A DNA stretch of 64,000 nt from Microbulbifer agarilyticus (GTDB lineage Bacteria > Pseudomonadota > Gammaproteobacteria > Pseudomonadales > Cellvibrionaceae), in assembly GCF_001999945.1 (NCBI RefSeq), contig NZ_CP019650.1:1922001-1986000 (forward strand), in the 5' to 3' direction. The stretch's first letter is position 1, and the number at the start of each line of letters is the position of its first letter. The notes under the pieces were generated by a model. That model searched no databases. It was not told the DNA's origin and saw nothing but the letters and a program-made list of their open reading frames with translations. Below are positions 9,631-16,636 of the stretch, piece by piece. A program made the position numbers and the translations under genes.

Positions 9631-10835
9631 ACAGCCCTGAGCCCAAAAAGAGTGCTCCCCAAATAAAAGTGCCCGCCACCTATATGCGTGGCGGCACCAG
9701 TAAGGGCGTGTTCTTCCGCCTGCAGGACCTGCCCGAAGCGGCGCAGGTCCCTGGCCCCGCGCGCGACAAACTGCTGCTGCGGGTAATCGGCAGCCCGGAC
9801 CCCTACGGCAAACACACCGACGGCATGGGCGGTGCCACCTCCAGCACCAGTAAAACGGTGATCCTGGCCAACAGCACCCAGCCGGAGCACGATGTGGACT
9901 ACCTGTTCGGGCAGGTTTCCATCGATAAGCCCTTCGTCGACTGGTCTGGCAACTGCGGCAACCTCACCGCCGCCGTCGGAGCCTTCGCCATCAACAGCGG
10001 CTTTGTCGATGCCGAGCGTATCCCGCAAAACGGTATCTGCACCGTGCGCATCTGGCAGGCCAATATCAAAAAAACCATCATCGCCCACGTACCCATCACC
10101 AATGGGGAAGTGCAGGAAACCGGTGATTTTGAGCTGGACGGGGTCACCTTCCCGGCGGCCGAAGTCGAAATAGAATTTATGGACCCGGCGGATGGCGCTG
10201 GGGCCATGTTCCCCACCGGCAACCTGGTAGACGACCTGGAAGTGCCAACAGACGCTGTTGCAGGTGGCAAACTCAAAGCCACCATGATCAACGCCGGCAT
10301 TCCCACCATCTTCGTCAACGCCGCCGATATCGGCTACACCGGCACTGAATTGCAGGAAGCCATCAACAGTGACGAAAAAGCCCTGGCTCGCTTCGAAACC
10401 CTGCGCGCCTATGGTGCAAAGGCCATGGGCCTGATCGAAAACCTCGAAGAGGCCGCCGCCCGCCAACATACGCCCAAGATCGCTTTCGTAGCCCCGCCCA
10501 ATGACTACGTCGCATCCAGCGGCAAGCAAGTGGCCGCAGCCGATATCGATCTGCTGGTGCGTGCACTATCCATGGGCAAACTGCACCACGCCATGATGGG
10601 TACTGCGGCGGTAGCCATCGGTATTGCCGCCACAATTCCCGGTACGCTAGTTAATTTGGCCGCTGGGGGAGGGGAGCGCAATGCAGTTACCTTTGGCCAT
10701 CCGTCCGGTACGCTCCGAGTTGGTGCGGAAGCGGAAGAGGTGGATGGGCAGTGGACGGCTACCAAGGCCATTATGAGTCGTAGTGCACGGATTTTGATGG
10801 AAGGGTGGGTACGGGTGCCTGGTGATTCTTTTTAG
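9627..10835 (+). CDS. prpF: 2-methylaconitate cis-trans isomerase PrpF
   Basis: Isomerises the AcnD product to cis-2-methylaconitate so that aconitase can hydrate it to 2-methylisocitrate. The 402-residue diaminopimelate-epimerase-like fold protein begins with YMRGGTSKGVFF, contains GMGGATSSTSKT (Lys76) and SGNCGNLTAAVGAFA (Cys110); these match, shifted by three, the active-site Lys and Cys described for Shewanella PrpF. It overlaps acnD by four bases and ends the operon, with an intrinsic terminator 60 bases downstream. Confidence 0.95.
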   Translation: MNSPEPKKSAPQIKVPATYMRGGTSKGVFFRLQDLPEAAQVPGPARDKLLLRVIGSPDPYGKHTDGMGGATSSTSKTVILANSTQPEHDVDYLFGQVSIDKPFVDWSGNCGNLTAAVGAFAINSGFVDAERIPQNGICTVRIWQANIKKTIIAHVPITNGEVQETGDFELDGVTFPAAEVEIEFMDPADGAGAMFPTGNLVDDLEVPTDAVAGGKLKATMINAGIPTIFVNAADIGYTGTELQEAINSDEKALARFETLRAYGAKAMGLIENLEEAAARQHTPKIAFVAPPNDYVASSGKQVAAADIDLLVRALSMGKLHHAMMGTAAVAIGIAATIPGTLVNLAAGGGERNAVTFGHPSGTLRVGAEAEEVDGQWTATKAIMSRSARILMEGWVRVPGDSF

Positions 10836-10897
10836 TTAGGTTTGCAGTAGAAACCACTAATGGCAGTGATAACTGTCTAAGTTGGCTTCGAAAATTT

Positions 10898-10929
10898 AAA
10901 AGCGAGCCCCAAATGAGGCTCGCTTTTTT
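10898..10929 (+). terminator. rho-independent terminator of the prp operon
   Basis: An 11-pair perfect stem (AAAAGCGAGCC with GGCTCGCTTTT), an eight-base loop and a six-T run ending at 10929. It closes the prp transcript and marks the left border of the AT-rich island. The A/T symmetry would let it act on both strands. Confidence 0.9.
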
Positions 10930-11046
10930 ATATGCTGCTGTATGTGATTGATATTTAACTGAAATGGAGATTCGAACCGTCAATAAGTGTGTAATCTGAG
11001 CTTCAATCATTTGTAGATGAGCTAGGTTATTGACTTAAAAGAGGAT

Positions 11047-11181
11047 TTAAATATCATCAGGACGAGCTATATCTAGAGAGATATAGATGCTGCGTTGAGT
11101 AATTTTTGGCATGGCAATCCAGTCCACTGCTAGTTTCCAGTAAATAGGTTTTTCGTCGTTCGAAGAATACTTGATCGTGGG
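11047..11181 (-). pseudogene. C-terminal ORF remnant without start, unknown family
   Basis: Open between two minus-strand stops for 44 codons, with protein-like composition (KPIYWKLAVDWIAMP, RSIYISLDIARPDDI) but no start or ribosome binding site at its head. It looks like the tail of a decayed gene. It contains an eight-pair palindrome at 11067-11086. It could be chance; no family was recognised. Confidence 0.25.
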
Positions 11182-11382
11182 TTAAGCAGTAATAGAGTTG
11201 CATGGCGTAGTGTTCTTAGAAAATGATAATCATATGTGAATAGAATGCAACGGGCTCAGCAGCTATTGAGTATTCTGACATTAGCAGCTAGGGTTTGTCA
11301 GATCTTAACCTGCGGTTTGGTTGCTAGCGCAGCTGACCTAGTGCGCCCGAGTATTGGCGATTTTCTTCGCCCAACCCACTAA

Positions 11383-11583
11383 TATTGCGCTGAAAATAAT
11401 CATCCACCTCTCACTAGCCTGGTAGTTAGTGAGCACACTGGTTTGCCTGGTTGGGGATTTATTGCGACAGAAAATGTCCTGCCATCTCGCATGCAAGTAT
11501 TCAACTTTAATTGGTTAGAACTAAGGGCGTCATCCGAAGAGCAGTTGGCGGAACTCTATACAAGAGCACCGGCTGCCCGCTAA
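11383..11583 (+). pseudogene. C-terminal ORF remnant ahead of the cyclase-like gene
   Basis: Open for 66 codons from a stop at 11380-11382 to TAA at 11581, without a convincing start. The translated tail (TGLPGWGFIATENVLPSRM, ASSEEQLAELYTRAPAAR) looks like real protein. It ends ten bases before the next ATG, so it may be the broken last part of a former upstream gene of the same module. Family not recognised. Confidence 0.3.
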
Positions 11584-11593
11584 TTCTAGCAAC

Positions 11594-12118
11594 ATGAAAA
11601 TGTTGTTATTTGCGGGCTGGGATGGCTTCCGCAGCGCTTCAGGTGTCCATTATACTGGCACTAGGTATACGACGGGATTGATTGTGACAAAAAATGAGTT
11701 TAGACATTTGCTCTATGAGGTGTGGTTAAAATCTCGTGGCGATTTTTCTGGTTTAGGGGTTGTTGTATGTGATGTTGCTGCTGACTTGCCTATCGTGAAT
11801 CTTAGAGGGATAACCCCGGATACTACTGGTGCTCTTGTGGATGTACTAGCAAGGATTTCTAGGGAAAAAAATATATACCATGATGGCTTTCATATTTTGA
11901 GTACGGGGGGGAAGCTAACTCATGCGGCCCAATATTTTTCTCCACCAATTGTACGAGACGCATTCTTTGATAAGTCTCGAATTGTAGGAGGGAGATTCGT
12001 CGCAGCACTTTATGGCTCGGCAATTACAGGTGTTGCAATGACTGGAATTGTAAGCAGTGGGCATGGGTTGTCTATCTTTAAAAATGGACAAGAAGTCCAT
12101 TATGAGGTGTGTCAATGA
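11594..12118 (+). CDS. small protein resembling the diadenylate cyclase (DisA_N) fold, motif-degenerate
   Basis: 174 residues, no signal or membrane segment. The second half follows the order of the DAC (DisA_N) domain: an HDG motif at 96-98 after a helix, then QYFSPPI, GGRFVAALYGS at 132-142 where DAC enzymes have GTRHRAALG, and GIVSSGHGLSIFKNG at 151-165 where they have VVSEETGxISL. The catalytic Asp equivalent (Asp97) is kept, but DGA is DGF and the RHR motif is RFV. It may therefore use another substrate, be inactive, or bind a nucleotide. The next gene, a 2TM-beta effector, overlaps by ATGA, which points to nucleotide signalling in defence. Fold assignment is by eye and tentative; no ribosome binding site is evident at this ATG. 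Confidence 0.5.
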   Translation: MKMLLFAGWDGFRSASGVHYTGTRYTTGLIVTKNEFRHLLYEVWLKSRGDFSGLGVVVCDVAADLPIVNLRGITPDTTGALVDVLARISREKNIYHDGFHILSTGGKLTHAAQYFSPPIVRDAFFDKSRIVGGRFVAALYGSAITGVAMTGIVSSGHGLSIFKNGQEVHYEVCQ

Positions 12119-12711
12119 TTAATCTTCTTCCGGTAGGAAGAGTCATATCGTTTGTTGCTGTTGCATACGCTGCGGTCAGCTGCCTAATTCTTTGGGTGAT
12201 CTATGATGAAGCTACCTCTTTCTTTAACGCGATAACAATTGCAACCAGCGGTTCGATTTTCCTAAACCTCCTACTTTTCATAATTTTCTATATGGCTTGG
12301 GAGAAGCTTTGGAATAAATATCCGATTCTCAATCATTTATTGTTCCCAAACCTAAATGGGAAATGGGAAATGCTCATACACTGGGAGTGGGAAGGCAAGA
12401 GGGGTGTCTCTCATGCAAGGGCTGTAATAAAGCAAAGTTTTTTAACGCTAGGTATGGACGTTGAGGCTGAGGATTCAGACTCTCAAACACTGTTGGCCAA
12501 GCCAAAAAGAGATTCTGAAACAGGGCGGGCGGAGTTGTATTACGTTTTTTTGACAACGCCAAAAAATAAGGGAAGTGCCGGCGCACAAGAGCCTTACAAA
12601 GGTACGGCTATTCTGAAGCTAAGTCTCCAGGATGACGGGCAACTTCAGGGTAACTATTTTACAAGCCGTAAGACGGTTGGACATTATGAGCTTACGCGCA
12701 TTAGTGTTTGA
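12115..12711 (+). CDS. two-TM beta-barrel effector, Cap15/S-2TM-beta type
   Basis: Predicted inner-membrane effector that binds a nucleotide signal and damages the membrane. The 198 residues comprise TM helices at about 10-30 and 39-61, a short linker, then a beta-rich domain from about 80 with NLNGKWEMLIHWEWEG, VIKQSFLTLGMDVEAEDSDS, LYYVFLTTP, YKGTAILKLSL and QLQGNYFTSRKTVGHYEL. This order is that of CBASS Cap15 and of the 2TM-beta partners of minimal CRISPR polymerases. The ATG at 12115 is chosen over a GTG at 12109: it overlaps the previous stop as ATGA and has GAGG seven bases upstream. Canonical partners are CD-NTase or mCpol enzymes; here the partner is the cyclase-like gene just upstream. 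Confidence 0.75.
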   Translation: MINLLPVGRVISFVAVAYAAVSCLILWVIYDEATSFFNAITIATSGSIFLNLLLFIIFYMAWEKLWNKYPILNHLLFPNLNGKWEMLIHWEWEGKRGVSHARAVIKQSFLTLGMDVEAEDSDSQTLLAKPKRDSETGRAELYYVFLTTPKNKGSAGAQEPYKGTAILKLSLQDDGQLQGNYFTSRKTVGHYELTRISV

Positions 12712-12725
12712 CGAACTTATAAGCT

Positions 12726-12794
12726 ATGACAAGATTGCTGTTCGCCGCGATCATTGAAGTGGCGATGTGTATGTTCGATTTTATGGGCCGAGAG
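12726..12794 (+). other. possible 22-codon hydrophobic mini-ORF overlapping the next start
   Basis: ATG to TAA encoding about 22 mostly hydrophobic residues (MTRLLFAAIIEVAMCMFDF). It spans the gap and the GTG start of the membrane gene, and its stop lies 15 bases before the alternative TTG start at 12809. It might couple translation, or be chance. There is no strong ribosome binding site. Confidence 0.15.
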
Positions 12795-13852
12795 TAAGGA
12801 ATGCAGAATTGAGTTTAGTATTGATTCATTTAGCTTTGGCTATTGCTTTGTTTCTTATCGTGAATTGGATTGGTAGCCATTCGGCCCATGCCGGTTATGT
12901 TCGTATGTCCGTTTTAGCTAAAGCGGATGAGGCCCCAGCCTTTAATTTTCTCTATAGGTCGTTTTCGCCGGTCGCTTATATAACTGTCGTCTCGGCAGTT
13001 TTCTATAAGATCGAGCAAGATTGGATCGTTCAAGATATATATTTGGTAGTTATCTATTACTTTGTTTTTCGTCTGCTATTTAACCTGCTAACAGGTAGAG
13101 GGATGCTGCTAAATTGGGTGACACAGTGTGCCTATGTCCTAATATCTGTGCCGATGTCGTATTATGTATATGACGTACTAATAATTCATAAAGATTTTTT
13201 GTTTCCAACTGCAAAGGAGTTAGGTAGTGCAGTTTGGCTGGCGATAGTTGCTTATGCTTACCACACATTTAATAGCGTGAAACTATCTGATGGACGCACC
13301 AAAGCGCGCAAAATGAATTATTTACAAAAGCGTTACAAAATTTACAGGCGGACCTATGGGGAAATAATTGAAGAAATCGCTGAAACCAAACGTCAAGAGG
13401 CCCTCATATATGCCATTTTAATTGTTGAAGCTTTTAATCGACCCAAATTGTATAGGTTGGTAGAAAATATACTTTTTTACTTCGGCTTGGCTAAAACCTT
13501 AGGGGTTATGCAGGTTACAACCGAAAAATTTATAACTGATTATGAAAGTGTACGTCTCGGGGCCCAAAAAATTGTAGGAGACCATCTTAAAGCTAAGCTA
13601 ATTGTAGATGGTCGCCGATATCCCGGGGGTCAGTGGGCTGTGCGACGTGAAGTTATAGAGTTATACAATCCAGATAGCGATTATATAAGTGAAGTTGACG
13701 GGCTATATGAGGAAATTTTGGATCAATTTTATCCCGAAGAAAAGACTGATTGGTATGCTGAAATGGAGGCTGCGCATATTTCGGATCATACTGAACATGA
13801 TGCAAGTGCTTCACGCCAGAGAGGTGCCAGCGAAACGGTCACGTCTATATAA
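12767..13852 (+). CDS. five-TM membrane protein with lysozyme-like (transglycosylase) domain
   Basis: 361 residues from a GTG start. Hydrophobic segments at about 15-38, 66-82, 90-110, 113-139 and 151-169 are followed by a basic helix and, at about 205-270, a segment laid out like a soluble lytic transglycosylase core: EALIYAILIVEAFNRP (Glu221 as candidate acid) and, 23 residues later, TLGVMQV where that superfamily has a GLMQV motif. The charged C-terminus (PEEKTDWYAEMEAAH) is probably disordered. A TTG at 12809 preceded by AAGGA is a strong alternative start and would place the first TM at the N-terminus. It lies 55 bases after the 2TM-beta gene and may share its transcript. It could be a third component acting on the cell wall; the fold call is by motif only. 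Confidence 0.5.
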   Translation: MYVRFYGPRVRNAELSLVLIHLALAIALFLIVNWIGSHSAHAGYVRMSVLAKADEAPAFNFLYRSFSPVAYITVVSAVFYKIEQDWIVQDIYLVVIYYFVFRLLFNLLTGRGMLLNWVTQCAYVLISVPMSYYVYDVLIIHKDFLFPTAKELGSAVWLAIVAYAYHTFNSVKLSDGRTKARKMNYLQKRYKIYRRTYGEIIEEIAETKRQEALIYAILIVEAFNRPKLYRLVENILFYFGLAKTLGVMQVTTEKFITDYESVRLGAQKIVGDHLKAKLIVDGRRYPGGQWAVRREVIELYNPDSDYISEVDGLYEEILDQFYPEEKTDWYAEMEAAHISDHTEHDASASRQRGASETVTSI

Positions 13853-14024
13853 GGTGATAATTGGCTATATGTTATGGATTTTAGGCGGTAACAAGCCTAA
13901 TTGCGGCCTCCGTAATGTTAGAAGTCGATTATAGAATGTGCGCATTCTTGCTCATCACTAACACTTAGTCATTTACTTGCCAGGGCGAATTTCTCAATTG
14001 GGTAATTAATACGGCGGTCCAGAT

Positions 14025-14064
14025 GAGCGTCACTGCTGTTCAGTATAAACAGTAGGTGACGCTC
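14025..14064. other. 40-base two-part hairpin between the island modules
   Basis: GAGCGTCAC (14025-14033) pairs perfectly with GTGACGCTC (14056-14064), and inside it CTGTT (14036-14040) pairs with AACAG (14048-14052) around a seven-base loop. It lacks a T run, so it is unlikely to be an intrinsic terminator. It could be a recombination site, an RNA element or a regulator site upstream of the GT51 gene. The 13853-14134 gap otherwise shows no convincing gene. A minus-strand ORF at 13969-14232 crosses it but is judged doubtful. Confidence 0.4.
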
Positions 14065-14134
14065 CAGTGCAGTAAATAATCCAACTGTATCTGGGGGTAG
14101 AGCAACTTTTAGTCGTTGGTTTGACGAGGTTAGC

Positions 14135-14200
14135 GTGATTTCCAAATTTTGGGCTGGCCTTTTTTTGTTGGTAAATATAGCGGGCGTAGAGAGCGAATGA
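14135..14200 (+). CDS. 21-residue membrane peptide or frameshifted N-terminal anchor of the GT51 gene
   Basis: GTG 14135 has GAGG five bases upstream and reads MISKFWAGLFLLVNIAGVESE, then stops at TGA 14198-14200, overlapping the GT51 ATG as ATGA. The peptide is a short membrane segment. A T7 run at 14160-14166, read as CTT TTT TTG, forms a U_UUU_UUG slip site; a -1 shift there would join this segment to the GT51 frame and provide the membrane anchor that the GT51 protein lacks. It could be a leader peptide, a programmed shift, a true frameshift or a homopolymer sequencing error. Confidence 0.4.
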   Translation: MISKFWAGLFLLVNIAGVESE

Positions 14201-14775
14201 AGTCTGAAGATGATTGGAGTCGTCTCGTTCAAAGCATTGATAAAATAAGATTAGAGGAGATGAATCGAAAGCTTCCTGAAAACCTGCTCGCGTACCTGGT
14301 TGCAGGTGAGGATCATCGTTTTTGGTTGCATTTTGGTTTTGATCCTATTGGATTGCTCAGAGCAGCTTGGAACTCAAAAATCCACAATCGTCGTGAAGGT
14401 GGTTCAACCATTGCGATGCAGTTAGTTAGGGTTGTAACTGGAAATTATGAATTAAGCCTCAAAAGAAAGTTGAATGAAATATATTTGGCTACTAGATTGA
14501 CGCTGTATTTGGAGCGGTCTGAAATATTGAAGCTATATTTGTCAATTGCTTATTATGGGTGGGATATGCATGGTATTTCAAAAGCATGCAAGCATCTAAA
14601 TTTGAATAAAGATGCACTGAATGATTTTGAAGCAGCCTCTCTTGTAGCTAGATTGAAGTACCCCGAGCCAAGGTATTTCAATGACCATAAAAATAAAAAA
14701 ATTAAGATCAGAGCGATACATATAATTAACAGGTTTAATAAATTAAACTCCGTGGGGCAATATGGAACCATTTAA
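14197..14775 (+). CDS. GT51 peptidoglycan glycosyltransferase domain protein lacking a membrane anchor
   Basis: Predicted to polymerise lipid II into glycan strands, like MtgA or the transglycosylase half of class A PBPs. In the 192 residues from ATG 14197 all family motifs appear: GEDHRFWLHFGFD with catalytic Glu38, GGSTIAMQLVR at 68-78, RKLNE at 90-94 with the second Glu, and EILKLYLSIAYYG at 109-121. There is no transpeptidase domain and no TM helix in this frame; a TTG at 14149 gives a longer but still unanchored form. The upstream -1 frame supplies a short TM. The gene overlaps the nucleotidyltransferase by 14 bases. AT-rich codon use matches the island and differs from the flanks. Biochemical activity is plausible; a defence role is inference from context. 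Confidence 0.72.
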   Translation: MKSEDDWSRLVQSIDKIRLEEMNRKLPENLLAYLVAGEDHRFWLHFGFDPIGLLRAAWNSKIHNRREGGSTIAMQLVRVVTGNYELSLKRKLNEIYLATRLTLYLERSEILKLYLSIAYYGWDMHGISKACKHLNLNKDALNDFEAASLVARLKYPEPRYFNDHKNKKIKIRAIHIINRFNKLNSVGQYGTI

Positions 14776-15421
14776 GATATCCAATGAACTTCGAGATATG
14801 GTGGGTGCATATCCGGCTGCTGAACTTGTTTCGAGTGTGGCAAAGCAAGGTGGTGAAGCGGCCAGGAACGCGATAGCTAGACAATGGTTGTCGGAAGGGA
14901 TTCCGTTTGCTTTTAGAGATTGCCCAGGTATATATGAAGCTGTAAGAGATTGGGTCGCTATTAAATTGGATGTCGACCCTAAAGAAGTAAACTTAACCGG
15001 AAGTGCGCGTCTCGGCCAGTCACTTTCGCCTAGAAAAATCGGAAGACCTTTTGGTGAAGGCTCTGATTTAGATGTCTTCGTGATTTCAACTGAGCTGTTT
15101 AATAGGTTGAAGTCTGATTTTGATGAGTGGTCTTATGATTTTGAAAGTGGAAATGTTAAACCATCAAATGAAAGAGAGGCTGGATTCTGGAAGGATAATC
15201 TACATAGGTGTCCAAAAAATATTTTTCGTGGTTTTATAGATTCAAATGTAATTCCAAACCATCAAAAATATCAGTGTGTGAAAAATATTTCTCAAACAAT
15301 GTATTTGCTTAAGGAGAAGCTGGGGGTAACTCCTGGCGCCCCAAAAGTTTGTCACGCTTCTGTGAGATGTTATAAGTCTTGGGGTGATTATGTGCGTCAA
15401 GTATCTCTGGGCTTGATGTAG
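14762..15421 (+). CDS. nucleotidyltransferase-superfamily protein
   Basis: 219 residues with a polymerase-beta-type nucleotidyltransferase signature: LTGSARLGQSLSP, then GRPFGEGSDLDVFVIS, giving the G-S and D-x-D metal ligands. The first 75 residues are helical and carry no recognised domain. The DxD spacing is longer than in simple MNT antitoxins and recalls families seen in defence loci and CD-NTase relatives; the exact family was not identified. The start overlaps the GT51 gene and has GGGG just upstream, so both are probably made from one message. Possible roles are cyclic nucleotide synthesis, tRNA or protein nucleotidylation. Confidence 0.65.
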   Translation: MEPFKISNELRDMVGAYPAAELVSSVAKQGGEAARNAIARQWLSEGIPFAFRDCPGIYEAVRDWVAIKLDVDPKEVNLTGSARLGQSLSPRKIGRPFGEGSDLDVFVISTELFNRLKSDFDEWSYDFESGNVKPSNEREAGFWKDNLHRCPKNIFRGFIDSNVIPNHQKYQCVKNISQTMYLLKEKLGVTPGAPKVCHASVRCYKSWGDYVRQVSLGLM

Positions 15422-16013
15422 GTTAAGGTTGGTGAAATGGAATCGGTACCTAATGAAGGACGGGATATTTAGTGTAGGCACTGCTTCCTTGCCCGCTTTG
15501 GCGATTCTAAGAAATTGAGATAGTACAATATTATGACATCCATTAGTGTTCGCTGAGTTTTCCTTCAATCATTCTATGCCCAAAAAAGATGGATGAAAAA
15601 TGCGATGGTCAGATTCTTGTCATCAGTCCTGCATGAAATTCTCAGCATGTCATACAGTGGGGTAACAATTGACAGCTTTGTATCTGTTTGGTCCAGGGCG
15701 TGATTGTCTATGCCGGTTGGTCAATACAGTATAAAAGGGAATTAGATATTCATGTTTGAGTGTTTATGGCCGACGACGCTTGGATGCTGGTAGCTTATCG
15801 AGTTGATCCGGATGTTGAGGATGTGATACAGGATCTAGAGCGAATTTACGTACCTTGCTGCAATCAAGAGGGGCGAGATTCGGAAGCTCTGTGGGGTGTA
15901 TAACTTCTGACTATTTTATTTTTGCGATTTGTTTTGCTGGAGAAGGGGCGTAAATACTCCAAGTCGGAGAGTGTGCGGTTAGGCCGCTACCCAGCGGTAG
16001 CGGCCGTGTTCAA
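15422..16013. other. 592-base gap, largely non-coding, with one doubtful 45-codon ORF
   Basis: No recognisable gene. ATG 15766 to TAA 15901-15903 would encode 45 residues (MADDAWMLVAYRVDPDVED at its start) in an acidic, protein-like composition but without a good ribosome binding site; it may be a remnant. The stretch ends in a ten-pair hairpin at 15982-16005. Confidence 0.35.
15982..16005 (-). terminator. hairpin downstream of the small secreted peptide gene
   Basis: GGCCGCTACC and GGTAGCGGCC form a perfect ten-pair stem around a CAGC loop, nine bases past the stop of the minus-strand peptide gene. No T run follows on the minus strand, so a rho-independent role is only probable; it may protect the 3' end instead. 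Confidence 0.45.
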
Positions 16014-16157
16014 CTAAGGTGTTTCACATTGGCACCCAATTCCAAATATCGTGCAAGTCAATTTAGGGGTTCCACAATTGTCCGCATAAACAGCGGAGGA
16101 AGCTCCAAGTATAATTGCTACAAAGCCACTAACTGCGGCAATTTTTAATATTTTCAT
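16014..16157 (-). CDS. 47-residue secreted Cys-rich peptide
   Basis: The minus-strand reading frame opens at ATG 16157 with AAGGA eight bases upstream and stops at TAG 16014. The product has a textbook signal peptide: MKILKI, a hydrophobic core (AAVSGFVAIILGASS) and a VYA cleavage site, leaving a mature peptide of about 22 residues, DNCGTPKLTCTIFGIGCQCE plus two, with four cysteines (28, 35, 42, 44), enough for two disulfides. A hairpin follows the gene. The family was not recognised. It could be a small toxin or bacteriocin-like peptide, a signalling peptide or an envelope factor. Confidence 0.65.
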   Translation of the reverse strand: MKILKIAAVSGFVAIILGASSAVYADNCGTPKLTCTIFGIGCQCETP

Positions 16158-16636
16158 TTGTTTCAGTCCTTTTGATACTTTGAAAGCTATTGGAATTGAG
16201 GCGGTAATTTTATTATCAACCTCTTGTAAAAAGATACATTGCAGGAAAATATTGGTAAAGTTATACGTGAATATTTTGCGAACTGATTCACGAGATTATT
16301 CGAATCGATAATTTTTTTCCGCGTCGATATTATTAGATTCATTAGTACGTGCTAGATTTTCTGTTTATTGGTGTATGTCTAACAAAAGAGAGATCTGGAG
16401 TTCGCTGCCAAGAATGGCACGCTCGTCTCCATAGGAATTCCCCTATAGGCAATACAGAGGGCAGTAACTGACAAAGTAGTTTTTTGGAGTAAGGTATGAC
16501 GACCTACGCTTATTGTCTAAGCTGCAGTCCAGAAAATACTATATGCGGGTATGCCTGAGTTCTATCGAAAGCACGCCGATTTGCTGTTGTCCCTGTAGTT
16601 CGATTAAACGTTAACTATATGTATGAGGCTGGTTTC
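16158..16636. other. AT-rich gap between the secreted peptide and the membrane protein gene
   Basis: It should contain the promoter of the minus-strand peptide gene and that of the plus-strand membrane gene. One 20-residue ORF (ATG 16496 to TGA 16558, MTTYAYCLSCSPENTICGYA) has GGAG seven bases upstream and three cysteines; it may be a leader peptide or chance. Nothing else was recognised. Confidence 0.3.

Noticed and set aside
13969..14232. 87-codon minus-strand ORF between the island modules
   Set aside because: Composition looks protein-like, but it overlaps the GT51 start, crosses a hairpin that explains part of its sequence, and has no ribosome binding site or recognised family.
15766..15903. 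45-codon ORF in the island gap
   Set aside because: No clear ribosome binding site and no family; kept only as a note in the gap entry.
10930..16636. Integron cassette array or prophage
   Set aside because: No integrase, attC-like series, phage structural genes or flanking direct repeats were found; the AT-rich island is better called a small accessory region.
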